DNA of 64,000 bases from Streptomyces zhihengii (lineage in GTDB: Bacteria > Actinomycetota > Actinomycetes > Streptomycetales > Streptomycetaceae), in contig NZ_JAFEJA010000002.1 of NCBI RefSeq assembly GCF_016919245.1, positions 246,001 to 310,000 of the forward strand. The letters are read 5' to 3'. Shown here one piece after another: positions 1 through 9,246 of the stretch; positions within the stretch are counted from its first letter, which is position 1; each line of letters begins with the position of its first letter. Below the pieces are notes generated by a model, which had not been told where the DNA came from, made no database searches, and worked only from the letters and a program-made list of their open reading frames with translations. The position numbers and the translations under genes are program-made.

Positions 1-533
1 GCTCGGTGCTCACCTGGCCCGCGCAGCTGCTCTCCGGCGTGATCCTGGTCGGCGCCTACGCCTCCGCCCACCTCAGCGGCGGCGTCGGCAAGCAGCTCCT
101 CGTCATCGGGGTGGCCGTCTGGGGCTGGCACCAGTGGACCCGCGGCCGCCGGCAGGCGCAGGACGGCTCCATAGCGGTCCGCTTCGCCACCTGGAAGGAG
201 CGCGGCTGGCTGCTGGGCGGCGCCGCCCTCGGCACCCTCGCGGTCGGCGGGCTGTTCACCGCGTTCCCCACGCTCTCCTGGAGCCCGTGGGCCGACGCGT
301 ACATCTTCGTCGGCACCCTCGTCGCGATGGTCGCGCAGGCCCGCGGCCTGGTGGAGTTCTGGTTCGCCTGGCTCCTGGTCGACCTGGTCGGCGTCCCGCT
401 CGCCTTCAGCAGCGGCCTCGCCTTCTCCGGCCTGGTCTACGTGATCTACTTCGCCCTCGTCCTGTGGGGTGCCCACGACTGGTGGCAGCGCTCCCGCGAG
501 CCGCGGCCCGCCCTGGAAGGAGTCGCAGCATGA
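1..533 (+). CDS. pnuC: PnuC-family nicotinamide riboside/vitamin transporter (5' truncated by window edge)
   Basis: About 175 residues are visible and the frame is open to the window edge, so the true start probably lies upstream; GTG at 6 is only the first in-window start. Several hydrophobic membrane segments are present, and the tryptophan-rich stretch [10 protein letters not shown] matches the substrate-site motif of PnuC proteins. The family imports nicotinamide riboside or related vitamins by facilitated diffusion coupled to intracellular phosphorylation. The stop overlaps the ribBA start (ATGA at 530-533), so it is translationally coupled to riboflavin genes, as is common in actinomycetes. 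Whether the cargo is nicotinamide riboside or a flavin precursor cannot be read from sequence alone. Confidence 0.85.
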   Translation, partial: SVLTWPAQLLSGVILVGAYASAHLSGGVGKQLLVIGVAVWGWHQWTRGRRQAQDGSIAVRFATWKERGWLLGGAALGTLAVGGLFTAFPTLSWSPWADAYIFVGTLVAMVAQARGLVEFWFAWLLVDLVGVPLAFSSGLAFSGLVYVIYFALVLWGAHDWWQRSREPRPALEGVAA

Positions 534-1819
534 GCGCACTGCCCACCTGGTACGCGTCCGACGGCGCCGAGGACCTCTCCCTCGACCCGGTCGAGCAGGC
601 CGTCCGCGACATCGCCGCGGGCCGCCCCGTCGTGGTCGTCGACGACGAGGACCGCGAGAACGAGGGCGACCTCGTGATCGCCGCCGAGAAGGCGACCCCC
701 GAGATCGTCGCCTTCATGATGAGCGAGTGCCGCGGCCTGATCTGCGCGCCGATGGAGAACGACGAGCTGGAGCGGCTCGAACTGCCCCAGATGGTCGGCG
801 ACAACACCGAGTCGATGCAGACGGCCTTCACCGTCTCCGTCGACGCCGGCCCCGCCTACGGCGTCACCACCGGCATCTCCGCCGCCGACCGCGCCACCAC
901 CCTCCAGCTCCTCGCCGGGGGCCGGGCCGGACCGGCCGACTTCGTCCGCCCCGGCCACGTCTTCCCGCTGCGCGCCAAGCCCGGCGGCGTCCTCACCCGC
1001 CCCGGCCACACCGAGGCCGCGGTCGACCTCGCCCGCCTGGCCGGCCTGCGCCCGGCCGGGGCGATCGTCGAGATCGCCGGCGAGGACGGGGTGATGCTGC
1101 GGCTGCCCGAGCTGGTGCCGTTCGCCCGCAAGCACGGCCTGACGATCATCTCCATCGAGGACCTGATCGCCTACCGCCGCTCCAGCGAGCCGACCGTGCG
1201 CCGCGAGGCCGAGGTCAGGCTGCCCACCGCGGCCGGCGACTTCACCGCCTACGGGTACCGCTCGACCGTCGACGGCGTCGAGCACGTCGCCCTGGTCCAC
1301 GGCGACCTCGGCACCGGCGAGGACCTGCTGGTGCGCGTCCACTCCGAGTGCCTCACCGGCGACATCTTCCACTCGCTGCGCTGCGACTGCGGCCCCCAGC
1401 TCGACGCCGCCATGCGCCGCGTCACCGAGGCCGGCCGCGGGGTCGTCGTCTACCTGCGCGGACACGAGGGCCGCGGCATCGGGCTGATGTCCAAGCTGCG
1501 CGCCTACGAACTCCAGGAACGCGGCCGCGACACCCTCGACGCCAACCTCGAACTGGGCCTGCCCGCCGACGCCCGCGACTACGCGGCGGGCGCGCAGATC
1601 CTCGCCGACCTCGGTGTGCGCAGCGTGCGCCTGATGACCAACAACCCCGACAAGGTCGCCGCCCTCACCCGCCTCGGCATCGGCGTCCTCGGACGCGAAC
1701 CGATGCCCGTCCAGGCCGGCGAGCACAACCTCCGCTACCTGCGCACCAAGCGGGACCGGATGGGGCACGACCTGCCGTGGCTGGAGTCCCCCGGGGCGTC
1801 GGCCTGCGGCAACCAGTGA
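530..1819 (+). CDS. ribBA: Bifunctional 3,4-dihydroxy-2-butanone-4-phosphate synthase / GTP cyclohydrolase II
   Basis: A 429-residue fusion that supplies both branches of riboflavin synthesis. The N-terminal half (about residues 1-215) is RibB, with the acidic motif [10 protein letters not shown] that binds the divalent metals and ribulose 5-phosphate. The C-terminal half (about 220-420) is RibA, with the zinc-cysteine cluster HSECLTGD...CDCGPQ and the GTP-binding segment [12 protein letters not shown]. The start ATG at 530 overlaps the pnuC stop. It lies directly upstream of ribH (73-nt gap). Length is normal for actinobacterial RibBA. Confidence 0.96.
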   Translation: MSALPTWYASDGAEDLSLDPVEQAVRDIAAGRPVVVVDDEDRENEGDLVIAAEKATPEIVAFMMSECRGLICAPMENDELERLELPQMVGDNTESMQTAFTVSVDAGPAYGVTTGISAADRATTLQLLAGGRAGPADFVRPGHVFPLRAKPGGVLTRPGHTEAAVDLARLAGLRPAGAIVEIAGEDGVMLRLPELVPFARKHGLTIISIEDLIAYRRSSEPTVRREAEVRLPTAAGDFTAYGYRSTVDGVEHVALVHGDLGTGEDLLVRVHSECLTGDIFHSLRCDCGPQLDAAMRRVTEAGRGVVVYLRGHEGRGIGLMSKLRAYELQERGRDTLDANLELGLPADARDYAAGAQILADLGVRSVRLMTNNPDKVAALTRLGIGVLGREPMPVQAGEHNLRYLRTKRDRMGHDLPWLESPGASACGNQ

Positions 1820-1892
1820 GCAGCCGGCGAGCCCGCCGCACCCGCGGCGGGCGCCTGCTTCCGAACTCGATCAGCAACGTCCAAGGAGAGAC

Positions 1893-2378
1893 ATGAGCGG
1901 CAAGGGCGCGCCCGTACTGAGCGTGAAGAACTGCGGTGACCTGCGGGTGGCGGTCGTCGCGGCCCAGTGGCACGAGAAGATCATGGACGGTCTCGTCGAC
2001 GGCGCCCTGCGCGCCCTGCACGAGCTGGGCATCGACGAGCCCACCCTGCTGCGCGTCCCCGGCAGCTTCGAACTGCCCGTCGTCGCCAAGGTCCTGGCCG
2101 GCCGCGGCTACGACGCGATCGTCGCCCTCGGTGTCGTCGTCCGCGGCGGCACCCCCCACTTCGAGTACGTGTGCCAGGGCGTCACCCAGGGCCTCACCCA
2201 GGTGTCGGTGGACACGGGCGTCCCCGTCGGCTTCGGCGTGCTGACCGTCGACACCGAGGAGCAGGCGCTGGACCGGGCCGGCCTGGAAGGGTCGAACGAG
2301 GACAAGGGGCACGAAGCGGTCACCGCCGCCGTGGCGACCGCGACCATCCTGCGTTCAGTATCTGAACCCTGGCGCTGA
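1893..2378 (+). CDS. ribH: 6,7-dimethyl-8-ribityllumazine synthase
   Basis: A 161-residue lumazine synthase. It condenses 5-amino-6-ribitylaminouracil with 3,4-dihydroxybutanone 4-phosphate, the penultimate step to riboflavin. Visible family features are the substrate-binding segment around RVPGSFELP, the loop [16 protein letters not shown] carrying the catalytic histidine, and the C-terminal NEDKGHEA helix. Start ATG 1893 is preceded by a good ribosome binding site (AAGGAGAG, about 3 nt spacing to ATG). It follows ribBA and precedes hisE by 33 nt, so rib and his genes may share transcripts. Confidence 0.96.
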   Translation: MSGKGAPVLSVKNCGDLRVAVVAAQWHEKIMDGLVDGALRALHELGIDEPTLLRVPGSFELPVVAKVLAGRGYDAIVALGVVVRGGTPHFEYVCQGVTQGLTQVSVDTGVPVGFGVLTVDTEEQALDRAGLEGSNEDKGHEAVTAAVATATILRSVSEPWR

Positions 2379-2411
2379 GGGGAGCCCACTTCCGCGTAGG
2401 GTGGGAGCACC

Positions 2412-2684
2412 ATGTCCAAGAAGACGTTCGAGGAGCTCTTCGCCGAGCTCCAGCACAAGGCCGCGACCGGCGACCCCGCCACCTCCCGTACCGCCGAACT
2501 GGTGGACAAGGGTGTGCATGCCATCGGCAAGAAGGTCGTCGAGGAGGCCGCAGAGGTCTGGATGGCCGCCGAGTACGAGGGCAAGGAAGCCGCCGCCGAG
2601 GAGATCTCCCAGCTGCTCTACCACGTCCAGGTGATGATGGTGGCGCGCGGGATCTCCCTCGACGACGTCTACGCCCATCTCTGA
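2412..2684 (+). CDS. hisE: Phosphoribosyl-ATP pyrophosphatase
   Basis: A 90-residue all-alpha NTP pyrophosphohydrolase (MazG-like fold) that hydrolyses phosphoribosyl-ATP to phosphoribosyl-AMP, step 2 of histidine synthesis. The metal-binding segment [14 protein letters not shown] and the downstream helix [14 protein letters not shown] are typical. The stand-alone size fits actinobacterial HisE, where HisI is separate. A GGGAG element sits 5 nt upstream of ATG 2412. It is followed by hisG after 73 nt, the usual actinomycete hisE-hisG pair apart from the main his operon. Confidence 0.95.
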   Translation: MSKKTFEELFAELQHKAATGDPATSRTAELVDKGVHAIGKKVVEEAAEVWMAAEYEGKEAAAEEISQLLYHVQVMMVARGISLDDVYAHL

Positions 2685-2757
2685 GCCCGTCCGCCCGTCC
2701 GTCACGCGAACACCCCCGCGCGAAACAACCGTCACGCGAACGAAGGAAGCCCGTCTC

Positions 2758-3606
2758 ATGCTGCGCATCGCCGTCCCCAACAAGGGTTCACTGTCCGGAC
2801 CTGCGTCGGCGATGCTCCATGAGGCCGGCTACCAGCAGCGCAAGGAGTCGAAGGAACTCGTCCTCGTCGACCCCGAGAACGAGGTCGAGTTCTTCTACCT
2901 GCGCCCGCGCGACATCGCGATCTACGTCAGCTCCGGCCGCCTCGACATCGGCATCACCGGCCGCGACCTGCTGCTCGACTCCGGGGCGAGCGCGGAGGAG
3001 ATCCTCCGGCTCGGCTTCGCCCGCTCCACCTTCCGCTACGCCACCCGGCCCGGCACCGCGCAGGGCGTCGAGGACTTCGGCGGCATGACGATCGCCACCT
3101 CCTACGAGGGCATCGTCGCCAAGCACCTCGCCGACAGCGGCATCGACGCCTCCGTCGTCCACCTCGACGGTGCCGTCGAGACGGCGATCGAGCTGGGTGT
3201 CGCCCAGGTCATCGCCGATGTCGTCGAGACCGGCACCAGCCTGCGCAACGCCGGCCTGGAGGTCATCGGCGAGCCGATCATGACCTCCGAGGCGGTCGTC
3301 GTCCGGCGCACCGGCGCCGACCCGGAGCACGCCAGGGTCCAGCAGTTCCTGCGCCGCCTCCAAGGCGTCCTGGTGGCCCGCAGCTACGTGATGATGGACT
3401 ACGACTGCCGGGTCGAGAACCTGGAGCAGGCCGTCGCCCTCACCCCGGGCCTGGAGTCGCCGACCATCTCCCCGCTGCACCACGAGGGATGGGTGGCCGT
3501 CCGCTCCATGGTCGCCGCCAAGGAGGCCCAGCGGATCATGGACGACCTGTACGCCCTGGGCGCGCGGGCCATCCTGACCACGGCCATCCACGCCTGCCGG
3601 CTCTGA
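2758..3606 (+). CDS. hisG: ATP phosphoribosyltransferase (long form)
   Basis: A 282-residue HisG catalysing the committed step of histidine synthesis, ATP + PRPP to phosphoribosyl-ATP. The N-terminal MLRIAVPNKGSLSGPA and the GRLDIGITGRDLL segment belong to the periplasmic-binding-like catalytic fold. The PRPP-binding loop is near DVVETGTSLRNAG. The C-terminal ~75 residues, ending with the TTAIHACRL segment, form the ACT-like regulatory domain of long-form HisG, which binds histidine for feedback inhibition. An AAGGAAG element precedes ATG 2758. It pairs with hisE upstream; the next gene begins 20 nt after its stop. Confidence 0.96.
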   Translation: MLRIAVPNKGSLSGPASAMLHEAGYQQRKESKELVLVDPENEVEFFYLRPRDIAIYVSSGRLDIGITGRDLLLDSGASAEEILRLGFARSTFRYATRPGTAQGVEDFGGMTIATSYEGIVAKHLADSGIDASVVHLDGAVETAIELGVAQVIADVVETGTSLRNAGLEVIGEPIMTSEAVVVRRTGADPEHARVQQFLRRLQGVLVARSYVMMDYDCRVENLEQAVALTPGLESPTISPLHHEGWVAVRSMVAAKEAQRIMDDLYALGARAILTTAIHACRL

Positions 3607-3626
3607 GGGACGGACGCACCGACACC

Positions 3627-4085
3627 ATGTCCACCCCCGCCACGCCGGCCCCCGCCCTGCCGGTGACCTTCCGCCCCACGCGCACCAGGATCGTGCTGCT
3701 CGGAGTCGGTTCGGTGATGTGCGCCGTGATCATCGCCGTCACCCTGCTCCTCGACCGGCTCAGCACACCGGAGCGGATCAGCTTCGTCTTCGTCGCCCTG
3801 CTCTTCTTCGGGGTGCTGGCACTGCTCAGCCGGCCGAAGGTGGTCGCCGACGAGGACGGGGTGACGGTCGTCAACCTCACCCGTACGCGCCGGCTCGCCT
3901 GGGCCGAGATCCTGCGCGTCAACCTGCGTCCCGGCGACCCCTGGGTCTTCCTGGACCTGAGCGACGGCACGAGCATGCCCGCGCTCGGCATCCAGCCGGG
4001 TGTCGCCCGGGCACAGGCCGTCCGGCACGCCCGAGCCCTGCGCTCCCTTGTCGACACGCGGAGCACCGGCGCCGACGCGCGCTGA
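3627..4085 (+). CDS. Small PH-like domain membrane protein
   Basis: 152 residues starting at ATG 3627, the first start after the hisG stop. Two hydrophobic segments (about residues 24-45 and 53-68) are followed by a soluble C-terminal part with RPKVVADEDGVTVVNLTRTRRLAW..LRVN, the pattern of bacterial PH-type (bPH2/DUF3093-like) domains. Proteins like this commonly follow hisG in Streptomyces. Membrane topology would place the PH-like domain in the cytoplasm. The specific function is unknown; assignment rests on hydropathy and the VxxDxxGVxV pattern. Confidence 0.7.
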   Translation: MSTPATPAPALPVTFRPTRTRIVLLGVGSVMCAVIIAVTLLLDRLSTPERISFVFVALLFFGVLALLSRPKVVADEDGVTVVNLTRTRRLAWAEILRVNLRPGDPWVFLDLSDGTSMPALGIQPGVARAQAVRHARALRSLVDTRSTGADAR

Positions 4086-4444
4086 CCCGGCCGCCTTCCC
4101 CCGCCCGCCCGCCCGGGGTCTCCCGCCGCCCGGCTGCGTTCTGCCGCCCCGAGGTCCTCGGCCCTCCCGCCCGGGGTCTCCCGCCCGGGGTTTCCGGCTC
4201 GCCGCCCGCCGCCCGGCACCTCCGCACGGAGGTCCGGCGGCGGGCGTCCGCCGGTGTGACGCCGGGAGCCGTCCGGGCCGTGCCCCATTACTCTGGTGCG
4301 CGGCGGCGCCCGGTGCGCCCCGCCCCGCCCATGCGGCCCGTCCGGGCCGGCGGGGTTCTTCCCACGACCCGAGGAGTGACTCCCTCCGGCAATGGACGGA
4401 TCGTCCGGTAGTACCTGCGCCGCCCCCTCCCCGGAGGCGGCGGC
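4086..4444. repeat. GC-rich intergenic region with short direct repeats
   Basis: No gene seen. A 20-nt sequence (CCCGCCCGGGGTCTCCCGCC) occurs at 4108-4127 and again at 4166-4185, with a third degenerate copy starting about 4180. Nearer the next gene, a small palindromic element GGACG-GAT-CGTCC lies near 4392-4404. The promoter of the CBS-protein pair must be here, but I cannot place it convincingly. Confidence 0.6.
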
Positions 4445-5785
4445 ATGATCATCCCCCTGCTGCTGCTCTCCGCGGCACTTCTTCTCATCCTGGCCAACGG
4501 CTTCTTCGTGGCCGCCGAGTTCGGCCTCGTCACCGTCGAGCGCCCCGAGGCCGAGGCCGCCGCCGGTGCGGGCGACCGCCGGGCCCGCCGGGTCGTCGCC
4601 GCGCTGCGGGAACTGTCCTTCCAGCTCTCCGGCACCCAGCTCGGCATCACCGTCACCTCCCTGGTCGTCGGCATGCTCGCGCAGCCGGCGCTGGCCCGGC
4701 TGCTCGACGCCCCGCTCGGCGCGGCCGGCCTGCCCGAGGGCGCCGTGGCGACGGTCGCCGTGATCGTCGGCATGCTGCTCGCCTCCGCCGTCCAGATGGT
4801 GATCGGCGAGCTGGTCCCCAAGAACTGGGCGGTGTCCCGCCCGCTCCAGGTCGCCCGGTTCGTGGCCGGCCCGCAGACCGTGTTCTCGGCCGCGCTGCGC
4901 CCCGTGATCACCCTGCTCAACGCGGCCGCCAACCGTCTCGTGCGGCTTCTGGGCGTCGAGCCGGCCGACGAGCTGGCGTCCGCCCGGACGCCGGGCGAGC
5001 TGGTGTCGCTGGCCCGCCACTCGGCCCGGGCCGGCGCGCTGGAGCAGGACACCGCCGACCTCTTCGTCCGGACCCTCTCGCTCGGCGGTCTCACCGCCCA
5101 GCACCTGATGACCCCGCGGGTGAAGGTCGCCGCCCTGCACGCCGACGCCACCGCCGCCGACGTCCTCAACCTCACGCGGGCCACCGGGCTCTCCCGGTTC
5201 CCGGTCTACCGTGCGGGGATCGACGACATCGTCGGCGTGGCCCACCTCAAGGACGCCCTGGCCGTGCGGGCCGGCGAACGGCAGCGGGTCGCCGCCGCCC
5301 GGGTCGCCGTGGCCCCGCTGCTGGTGCCCGGCACCCTGCCCGTGCAGCAGCTTCTCGAACGGCTGCGCACCCAGCAGCCGATGGCCGTCGTCGTCGACGA
5401 GTACGGCGGCACGGCGGGCGTGGTGACCCTGGAGGACATCGTCGAGGAGCTCGTCGGCGACGTCCGGGACGAGCACGACCGCGAGGCCGACGAGCGCCCC
5501 GAGCTCGTGCCCGCCCCGCCCGAGGACGGCCGGCCGGCCTGGGACGCCGACGGGAGCTGCCGGGTGCTCACCCTGCGCAGGACCGGGCTCGACGTGCCCG
5601 ACGGGCCGTACGAGACCGTCGCCGGGCTCGTCGCGGACCTCCTCGGCCGCATCCCCGTCCCCGGCGACCGGGCCGAACTGCCCGGCCTGCGCCTGTCGGT
5701 GCGCCAGGTGGGGCGCTACCGGGCGGAACGCGTGCGGCTGGTCCGCACCTGTGACGCCCCGGCGGCCCGGGCGGTGGTCCGATGA
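4445..5785 (+). CDS. CNNM/CorC-type membrane protein (DUF21 + CBS pair + CorC_HlyC)
   Basis: 446 residues. The N-terminal DUF21 transmembrane domain starts with LILANGFFVAAEFGLV and includes VIGELVPKNWAVS. A CBS pair follows at about residues 220-340 (HLMTPRVKV, GLSRFPVYR, MAVVVDEYGGTAGVVTLEDIVEELVG). The C-terminal part (about 360-435) is a CorC_HlyC transporter-associated domain. These proteins are proposed Mg2+/Co2+ exporters or regulators; the old name hemolysin is misleading. It overlaps the next gene by ATGA (5782-5785), and the two are paralogues, suggesting a heteromeric pair. Confidence 0.9.
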   Translation: MIIPLLLLSAALLLILANGFFVAAEFGLVTVERPEAEAAAGAGDRRARRVVAALRELSFQLSGTQLGITVTSLVVGMLAQPALARLLDAPLGAAGLPEGAVATVAVIVGMLLASAVQMVIGELVPKNWAVSRPLQVARFVAGPQTVFSAALRPVITLLNAAANRLVRLLGVEPADELASARTPGELVSLARHSARAGALEQDTADLFVRTLSLGGLTAQHLMTPRVKVAALHADATAADVLNLTRATGLSRFPVYRAGIDDIVGVAHLKDALAVRAGERQRVAAARVAVAPLLVPGTLPVQQLLERLRTQQPMAVVVDEYGGTAGVVTLEDIVEELVGDVRDEHDREADERPELVPAPPEDGRPAWDADGSCRVLTLRRTGLDVPDGPYETVAGLVADLLGRIPVPGDRAELPGLRLSVRQVGRYRAERVRLVRTCDAPAARAVVR

Positions 5786-6867
5786 GCGCCCTGATGCTGC
5801 TGTTCGCGCTGCTGCTGGTGCTGGCGAACGGCTTCTTCGTGGGGGCCGAGTTCGCCCTGGTGTCGGTGCGGCGCAGCCAGATCGAACCGCTCGCCGCCGC
5901 CGGCTCCGGCCGGGCGCGGCAGGTGATGCACGGCCTGGAGAACCTGCCGCAGATGATGGCGGCGGCCCAGTTCGGCATCACCGTCTGCTCCCTGACCCTG
6001 GGCGCGGTCGCCGAACCGACCGTCGCCCGGCTGCTGGAGCCCGTCTTCCACTGGGCGCGGGTGCCCGACGGCCTGGTCCACCCCCTCGGGTACGTGATCG
6101 CGCTCGCGATCGTCGTCTGCCTCCATCTGGTCATCGGCGAGATGCTTCCGAAGAACCTCGCGATGGCGGCTCCCGAGCGGACCGCGCTGTGGCTCAGCCC
6201 CGGTCTCGTCGGCTTCGCCCGGCTGTGCCGTCCCGTCACCGCGGCCCTCGACGCCTGCGCCAAACGGGTCCTGCGGGGCTTCGGGGTGGAGCCGAAGGAC
6301 GAGGTCGACGCCGTCTTCACCAGCGACCAGCTCGGCCGCCTCGTGGAGGACGCCGGTCAGGCGGGACTCCTGGAGCCGGCCGAGCAGGAACGCCTGGAGG
6401 ACGTGCTGGAACTGGGCAGCCGTCCGGTCAGCGAGGTGCTGATCGCCCGGGGGGAGCTGGTCACCGTGGAACCGTCGGTCACACCGCGCCAGGTGGAGGA
6501 GCTGACCGTCCGCACCGGGTACTCCCGCTTCCCGGTCCGCGCGGACGGCTCCGGGCCGTTCATGGGGTACCTGCACGTCAAGGACGTCCTCGACGCGGAG
6601 GACGCCGACCGCGCCGTGCCCCAGCACGTCTGGCGGCCGATGGCCACCCTGCGGGCCGAGCTGCCGCTCGACGACGCCCTCACCGTGATGCGCCGGGCCG
6701 CCACCCATCTCGCCGAGGTCGCCGACGCCGACGGCCGGGTGCTCGGTCTCGTCGCGCTGGAAGACGTGCTGGAGAGGCTGGTGGGAGAGGTCCGCGACCC
6801 CGCCCACCGGGTCACCCTCACCCGCGTCCCCCGGTCGGCGCCCACCGGCACCGCGCTGGCGAGCTGA
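5782..6867 (+). CDS. CNNM-type membrane protein, short paralogue (DUF21 + CBS pair)
   Basis: 361 residues, clearly paralogous to the preceding gene (VLANGFFVGAEFALVSVRR, VIGEMLPKNLAMA). It has the DUF21 membrane domain followed by a CBS pair (TGYSRFPVR, ADGRVLGLVALEDVLERLVGEVRD). It ends shortly after the second CBS motif and so lacks the C-terminal CorC_HlyC domain of its partner. The start ATG 5782 overlaps the upstream stop, giving strict translational coupling. A role in divalent cation homeostasis is inferred from family, with no direct evidence here. Confidence 0.9.
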   Translation: MSALMLLFALLLVLANGFFVGAEFALVSVRRSQIEPLAAAGSGRARQVMHGLENLPQMMAAAQFGITVCSLTLGAVAEPTVARLLEPVFHWARVPDGLVHPLGYVIALAIVVCLHLVIGEMLPKNLAMAAPERTALWLSPGLVGFARLCRPVTAALDACAKRVLRGFGVEPKDEVDAVFTSDQLGRLVEDAGQAGLLEPAEQERLEDVLELGSRPVSEVLIARGELVTVEPSVTPRQVEELTVRTGYSRFPVRADGSGPFMGYLHVKDVLDAEDADRAVPQHVWRPMATLRAELPLDDALTVMRRAATHLAEVADADGRVLGLVALEDVLERLVGEVRDPAHRVTLTRVPRSAPTGTALAS

Positions 6868-6944
6868 CCGGAGGCGGCGGGGTGCCGGTCCGGCTCCCCG
6901 CCGCCTCCGTGTCCGTCACGGGCCCGCGGCCCCCCGGCCCGCGA

Positions 6945-8879
6945 TCAGGGGTCCAGCGGGTCCCTGGCGGCCGGGCCGCGGCCGGAGAGGACCTCGCCGT
7001 ACGCCTGCATCAGATCGGGCAGCCGCAGCGTCGCCAGGTCCTCGCGGCCCGGGGTGCCCGGGTACAGCGACAGGCGCAGGTCCCGGTAGGCGCAGCTCTT
7101 CTCGTACAGCGTCCGCAGGAAGCGCCCGTTGCCCAGTTCGTCGATCCAGCCCTGGTCGACGACATGGCCGCTGATCGAACGCAGCTCGTCCCGGGCCTCC
7201 TCGTCCCACACGTCGCCGTTCTCGGCCGCGAGCACCCCGCCGATCGCGGTCAGCTCCAGCGGCCGGTAGGACGGGAAGTCCACCCGGGTGGTGAAGCGGG
7301 ACGAGAGCCCGGGATTCGCCGCGAGCAGGCGGTCCATGCCCTCGGGGTAGCCTGCGAGGATCACCACGAGATGGTCGCGGTTGTCCTCCGCGCGCTTCAG
7401 CAGCACCTGGAGCGCCTCGTCGCCGTAGGCGTCACCCTTGCTGTAGCCCGAGTTGGACAGGCTGTACGCCTCGTCGACGAAGAGGACGCCGCCGAGCGCG
7501 GAGTCGATCAGCTCATTGGCCTTCACCGCCGTCTGGCCCAGGAACTCGCCGACCAGGTCCGCCCGCTGGGCCTCCACCAGATGGTCGCCGCCGAGCAGCC
7601 CGAGCGCGTAGAACACCCGGCCGAGGATGCGCGCGACGGTCGTCTTGCCGGTGCCGGAGGGGCCCGAGAAGACGAAGTGGCGCTTCGGCGGCTGCACGGG
7701 GAGCCCCTGGCCGGCCCGCAACCGGGCCATCTCCAGCTGGGCGGACAACGCCTTGACCTGGCGTTTCACCGGTTCCAGGCCCACCATCCGCTCCAGCTCG
7801 GACAGTGCCTCGGCCAGCAGCACCGGATCGGTGGGGCCGGAGGGGAAGGGCGGTGGAGCGACCGGCCGTGCCGCGCCCCTGCCGTGCCGTAACGGCTCCC
7901 TCGGCGGCGTCACGCCGCCCGGCGGCTGTGCCCCGAGGTCGTCGAGCTCCCCGAAGTCGACGAGGTCGCCGGACCCCTCGCCGGCCGGCCGGTCCGCCGC
8001 GAACGGGCTCTCCGACTCGGAGCGCAGATCGGCGCGGTCGGCGCCGAACCCGGCCAGCGAGACGGCGGCCAGTCCCGCGGGGTCGTCGGGGCCGTCGTAG
8101 CCGTCGTACTCGGCGATCGCGGCCAGCCGTGCCGAGGTGTCCATGAAGGCCGGGTCGACGCGGTGCACCGCCCGGTAGAGGGGGAGCGCGGCGGCGCTGC
8201 GCCCGGTGCCCTCATGGGCCCGGGCCAGCCAGTAGCGCAGCTCCTTGCGCTGCGGCTGCTCGCTGCGGCAGCGCATCAGGGCCGCCGAGAGCATGGGCTC
8301 CGCCTGGCCGTACATCTCCAGCCGCACCCGGGCCATGCCGCCGAACAGACCGGCCTCGATCCCCAGCAGGGGGTCGTCGACGAGCGGCTCGGTGTGGCGC
8401 ACGAGCTGGTCCCAGTCCTTGACCAGGTACGCGCGGCAGGCGTGCAGGAAGCGCACCTGGGGGTCGGTGTCCACCGGCGGCAGTCCCGCCAGCGCCCGGT
8501 CGAGCTCGGCCACATGGCGGCCGTCCAGCCAGTGGGAGGCGTGGGCGAGCAGCAGGTCCCGGCTGCTCTCCAGCACCGGCTGCACCCACCAGCCCAGCCA
8601 GTACCAGGAGTTCAGGGTGCGGCGGTGCCGGGCGCGCTGCTCGCCGAAGCGGTCGCGGTGGCGGTACATGTGCAGCAGCGCGGTGGTCGTCTCGGCGCGC
8701 AGCGCGTGCAGTCCGAGCCAGGCGTCCGCCATGCCGGGGTCGAGCGCCACCGCCCCGCGGAACTCCTCCTCGGCCTGCGGATAGGCGCCCATGGTGCAGG
8801 CGTCCACCCCGCGCAGCCAGGCGAGTTCGGCAGGTGTGCGTGCGCCGTGCGTGCCGCTGTCCACAGGGTCCCCCACCAT
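6945..8879 (-). CDS. TPR + CbxX/EccA-type AAA+ ATPase
   Basis: 644 residues from ATG 8879. The open frame extends upstream to 9107 but that part is low-complexity and unlikely to be coding. The N-terminal ~290 residues are TPR-like helices. A charged/Pro linker leads to a CbxX/CfqX (SpoVK, EccA) AAA+ domain with Walker A GPSGTGKTT (about residue 406), Walker B GGVLFVDEAY (about 458) and the arginine-finger region NPGLSSRFTTRVDFP. The TPR-AAA architecture is that of EccA, the cytosolic ATPase of type VII secretion, and of SpoVK-like proteins. No ESX core gene lies in the window, so the partner is unknown. It is probably a single-gene unit. Confidence 0.85.
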   Translation of the reverse strand: MVGDPVDSGTHGARTPAELAWLRGVDACTMGAYPQAEEEFRGAVALDPGMADAWLGLHALRAETTTALLHMYRHRDRFGEQRARHRRTLNSWYWLGWWVQPVLESSRDLLLAHASHWLDGRHVAELDRALAGLPPVDTDPQVRFLHACRAYLVKDWDQLVRHTEPLVDDPLLGIEAGLFGGMARVRLEMYGQAEPMLSAALMRCRSEQPQRKELRYWLARAHEGTGRSAAALPLYRAVHRVDPAFMDTSARLAAIAEYDGYDGPDDPAGLAAVSLAGFGADRADLRSESESPFAADRPAGEGSGDLVDFGELDDLGAQPPGGVTPPREPLRHGRGAARPVAPPPFPSGPTDPVLLAEALSELERMVGLEPVKRQVKALSAQLEMARLRAGQGLPVQPPKRHFVFSGPSGTGKTTVARILGRVFYALGLLGGDHLVEAQRADLVGEFLGQTAVKANELIDSALGGVLFVDEAYSLSNSGYSKGDAYGDEALQVLLKRAEDNRDHLVVILAGYPEGMDRLLAANPGLSSRFTTRVDFPSYRPLELTAIGGVLAAENGDVWDEEARDELRSISGHVVDQGWIDELGNGRFLRTLYEKSCAYRDLRLSLYPGTPGREDLATLRLPDLMQAYGEVLSGRGPAARDPLDP

Positions 8880-9246
8880 CCCCCCACAAACCGTGCACCA
8901 GTGTCGTCGCGTGGGGGGCGCCCGCCGGCGGCGATCGGAACGAGCGTGCCGCGGAAGGGAATTGAGCCCACCGGGGTGCATGCTACCTGCGCAGGGTGGC
9001 GGGCTTAAGGGCGCGAGGGGCAGCCCGACCATGGTTACCCAGGGTAAGAATCGGGCGGCGCGATGTACGCGCGAGGGGAAAGAAGGCAGAACGAAGCCCC
9101 CGATCACGGGGGAACAACCGGGGGCTTCGCGTCTGCGGCGGCTTCGAAAAGCCGCACATTGAGAACGTAAGACCTGTAAGCCCCCTCGGTCAAGCGGAGT
9201 TGAAGCCGCTTTGGGGTCCCGTTCGAGGCCCGGAATGTGTCCGGAA
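8880..9246. other. Intergenic region between AAA+ ATPase and kinase-like gene
   Basis: About 370 nt with no convincing gene. It holds the AAA+ gene promoter (minus strand) and a terminator-like hairpin described separately. Around 9160-9240 the sequence is less GC-rich than the surroundings. Short open frames cross it but none has Streptomyces codon bias or a clear ribosome binding site. Confidence 0.5.
9092..9129 (-). terminator. Terminator-like inverted repeat downstream of kinase-like gene
   Basis: A perfect 10-bp stem, CGAAGCCCCC (9092-9101) paired with GGGGGCTTCG (9120-9129), with an 18-nt loop that can itself form alternative G/C pairing. It lies 118 nt beyond the stop of the minus-strand kinase-like gene. 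There is no U tract, as is usual in Streptomyces. Confidence 0.55.

Noticed and set aside
9140..9246. tRNA-like fragment (GGTCCCGTTCGAGGC near 9215)
   Set aside because: Only a T-arm-like stretch is present; no acceptor, D or anticodon arms fold around it.
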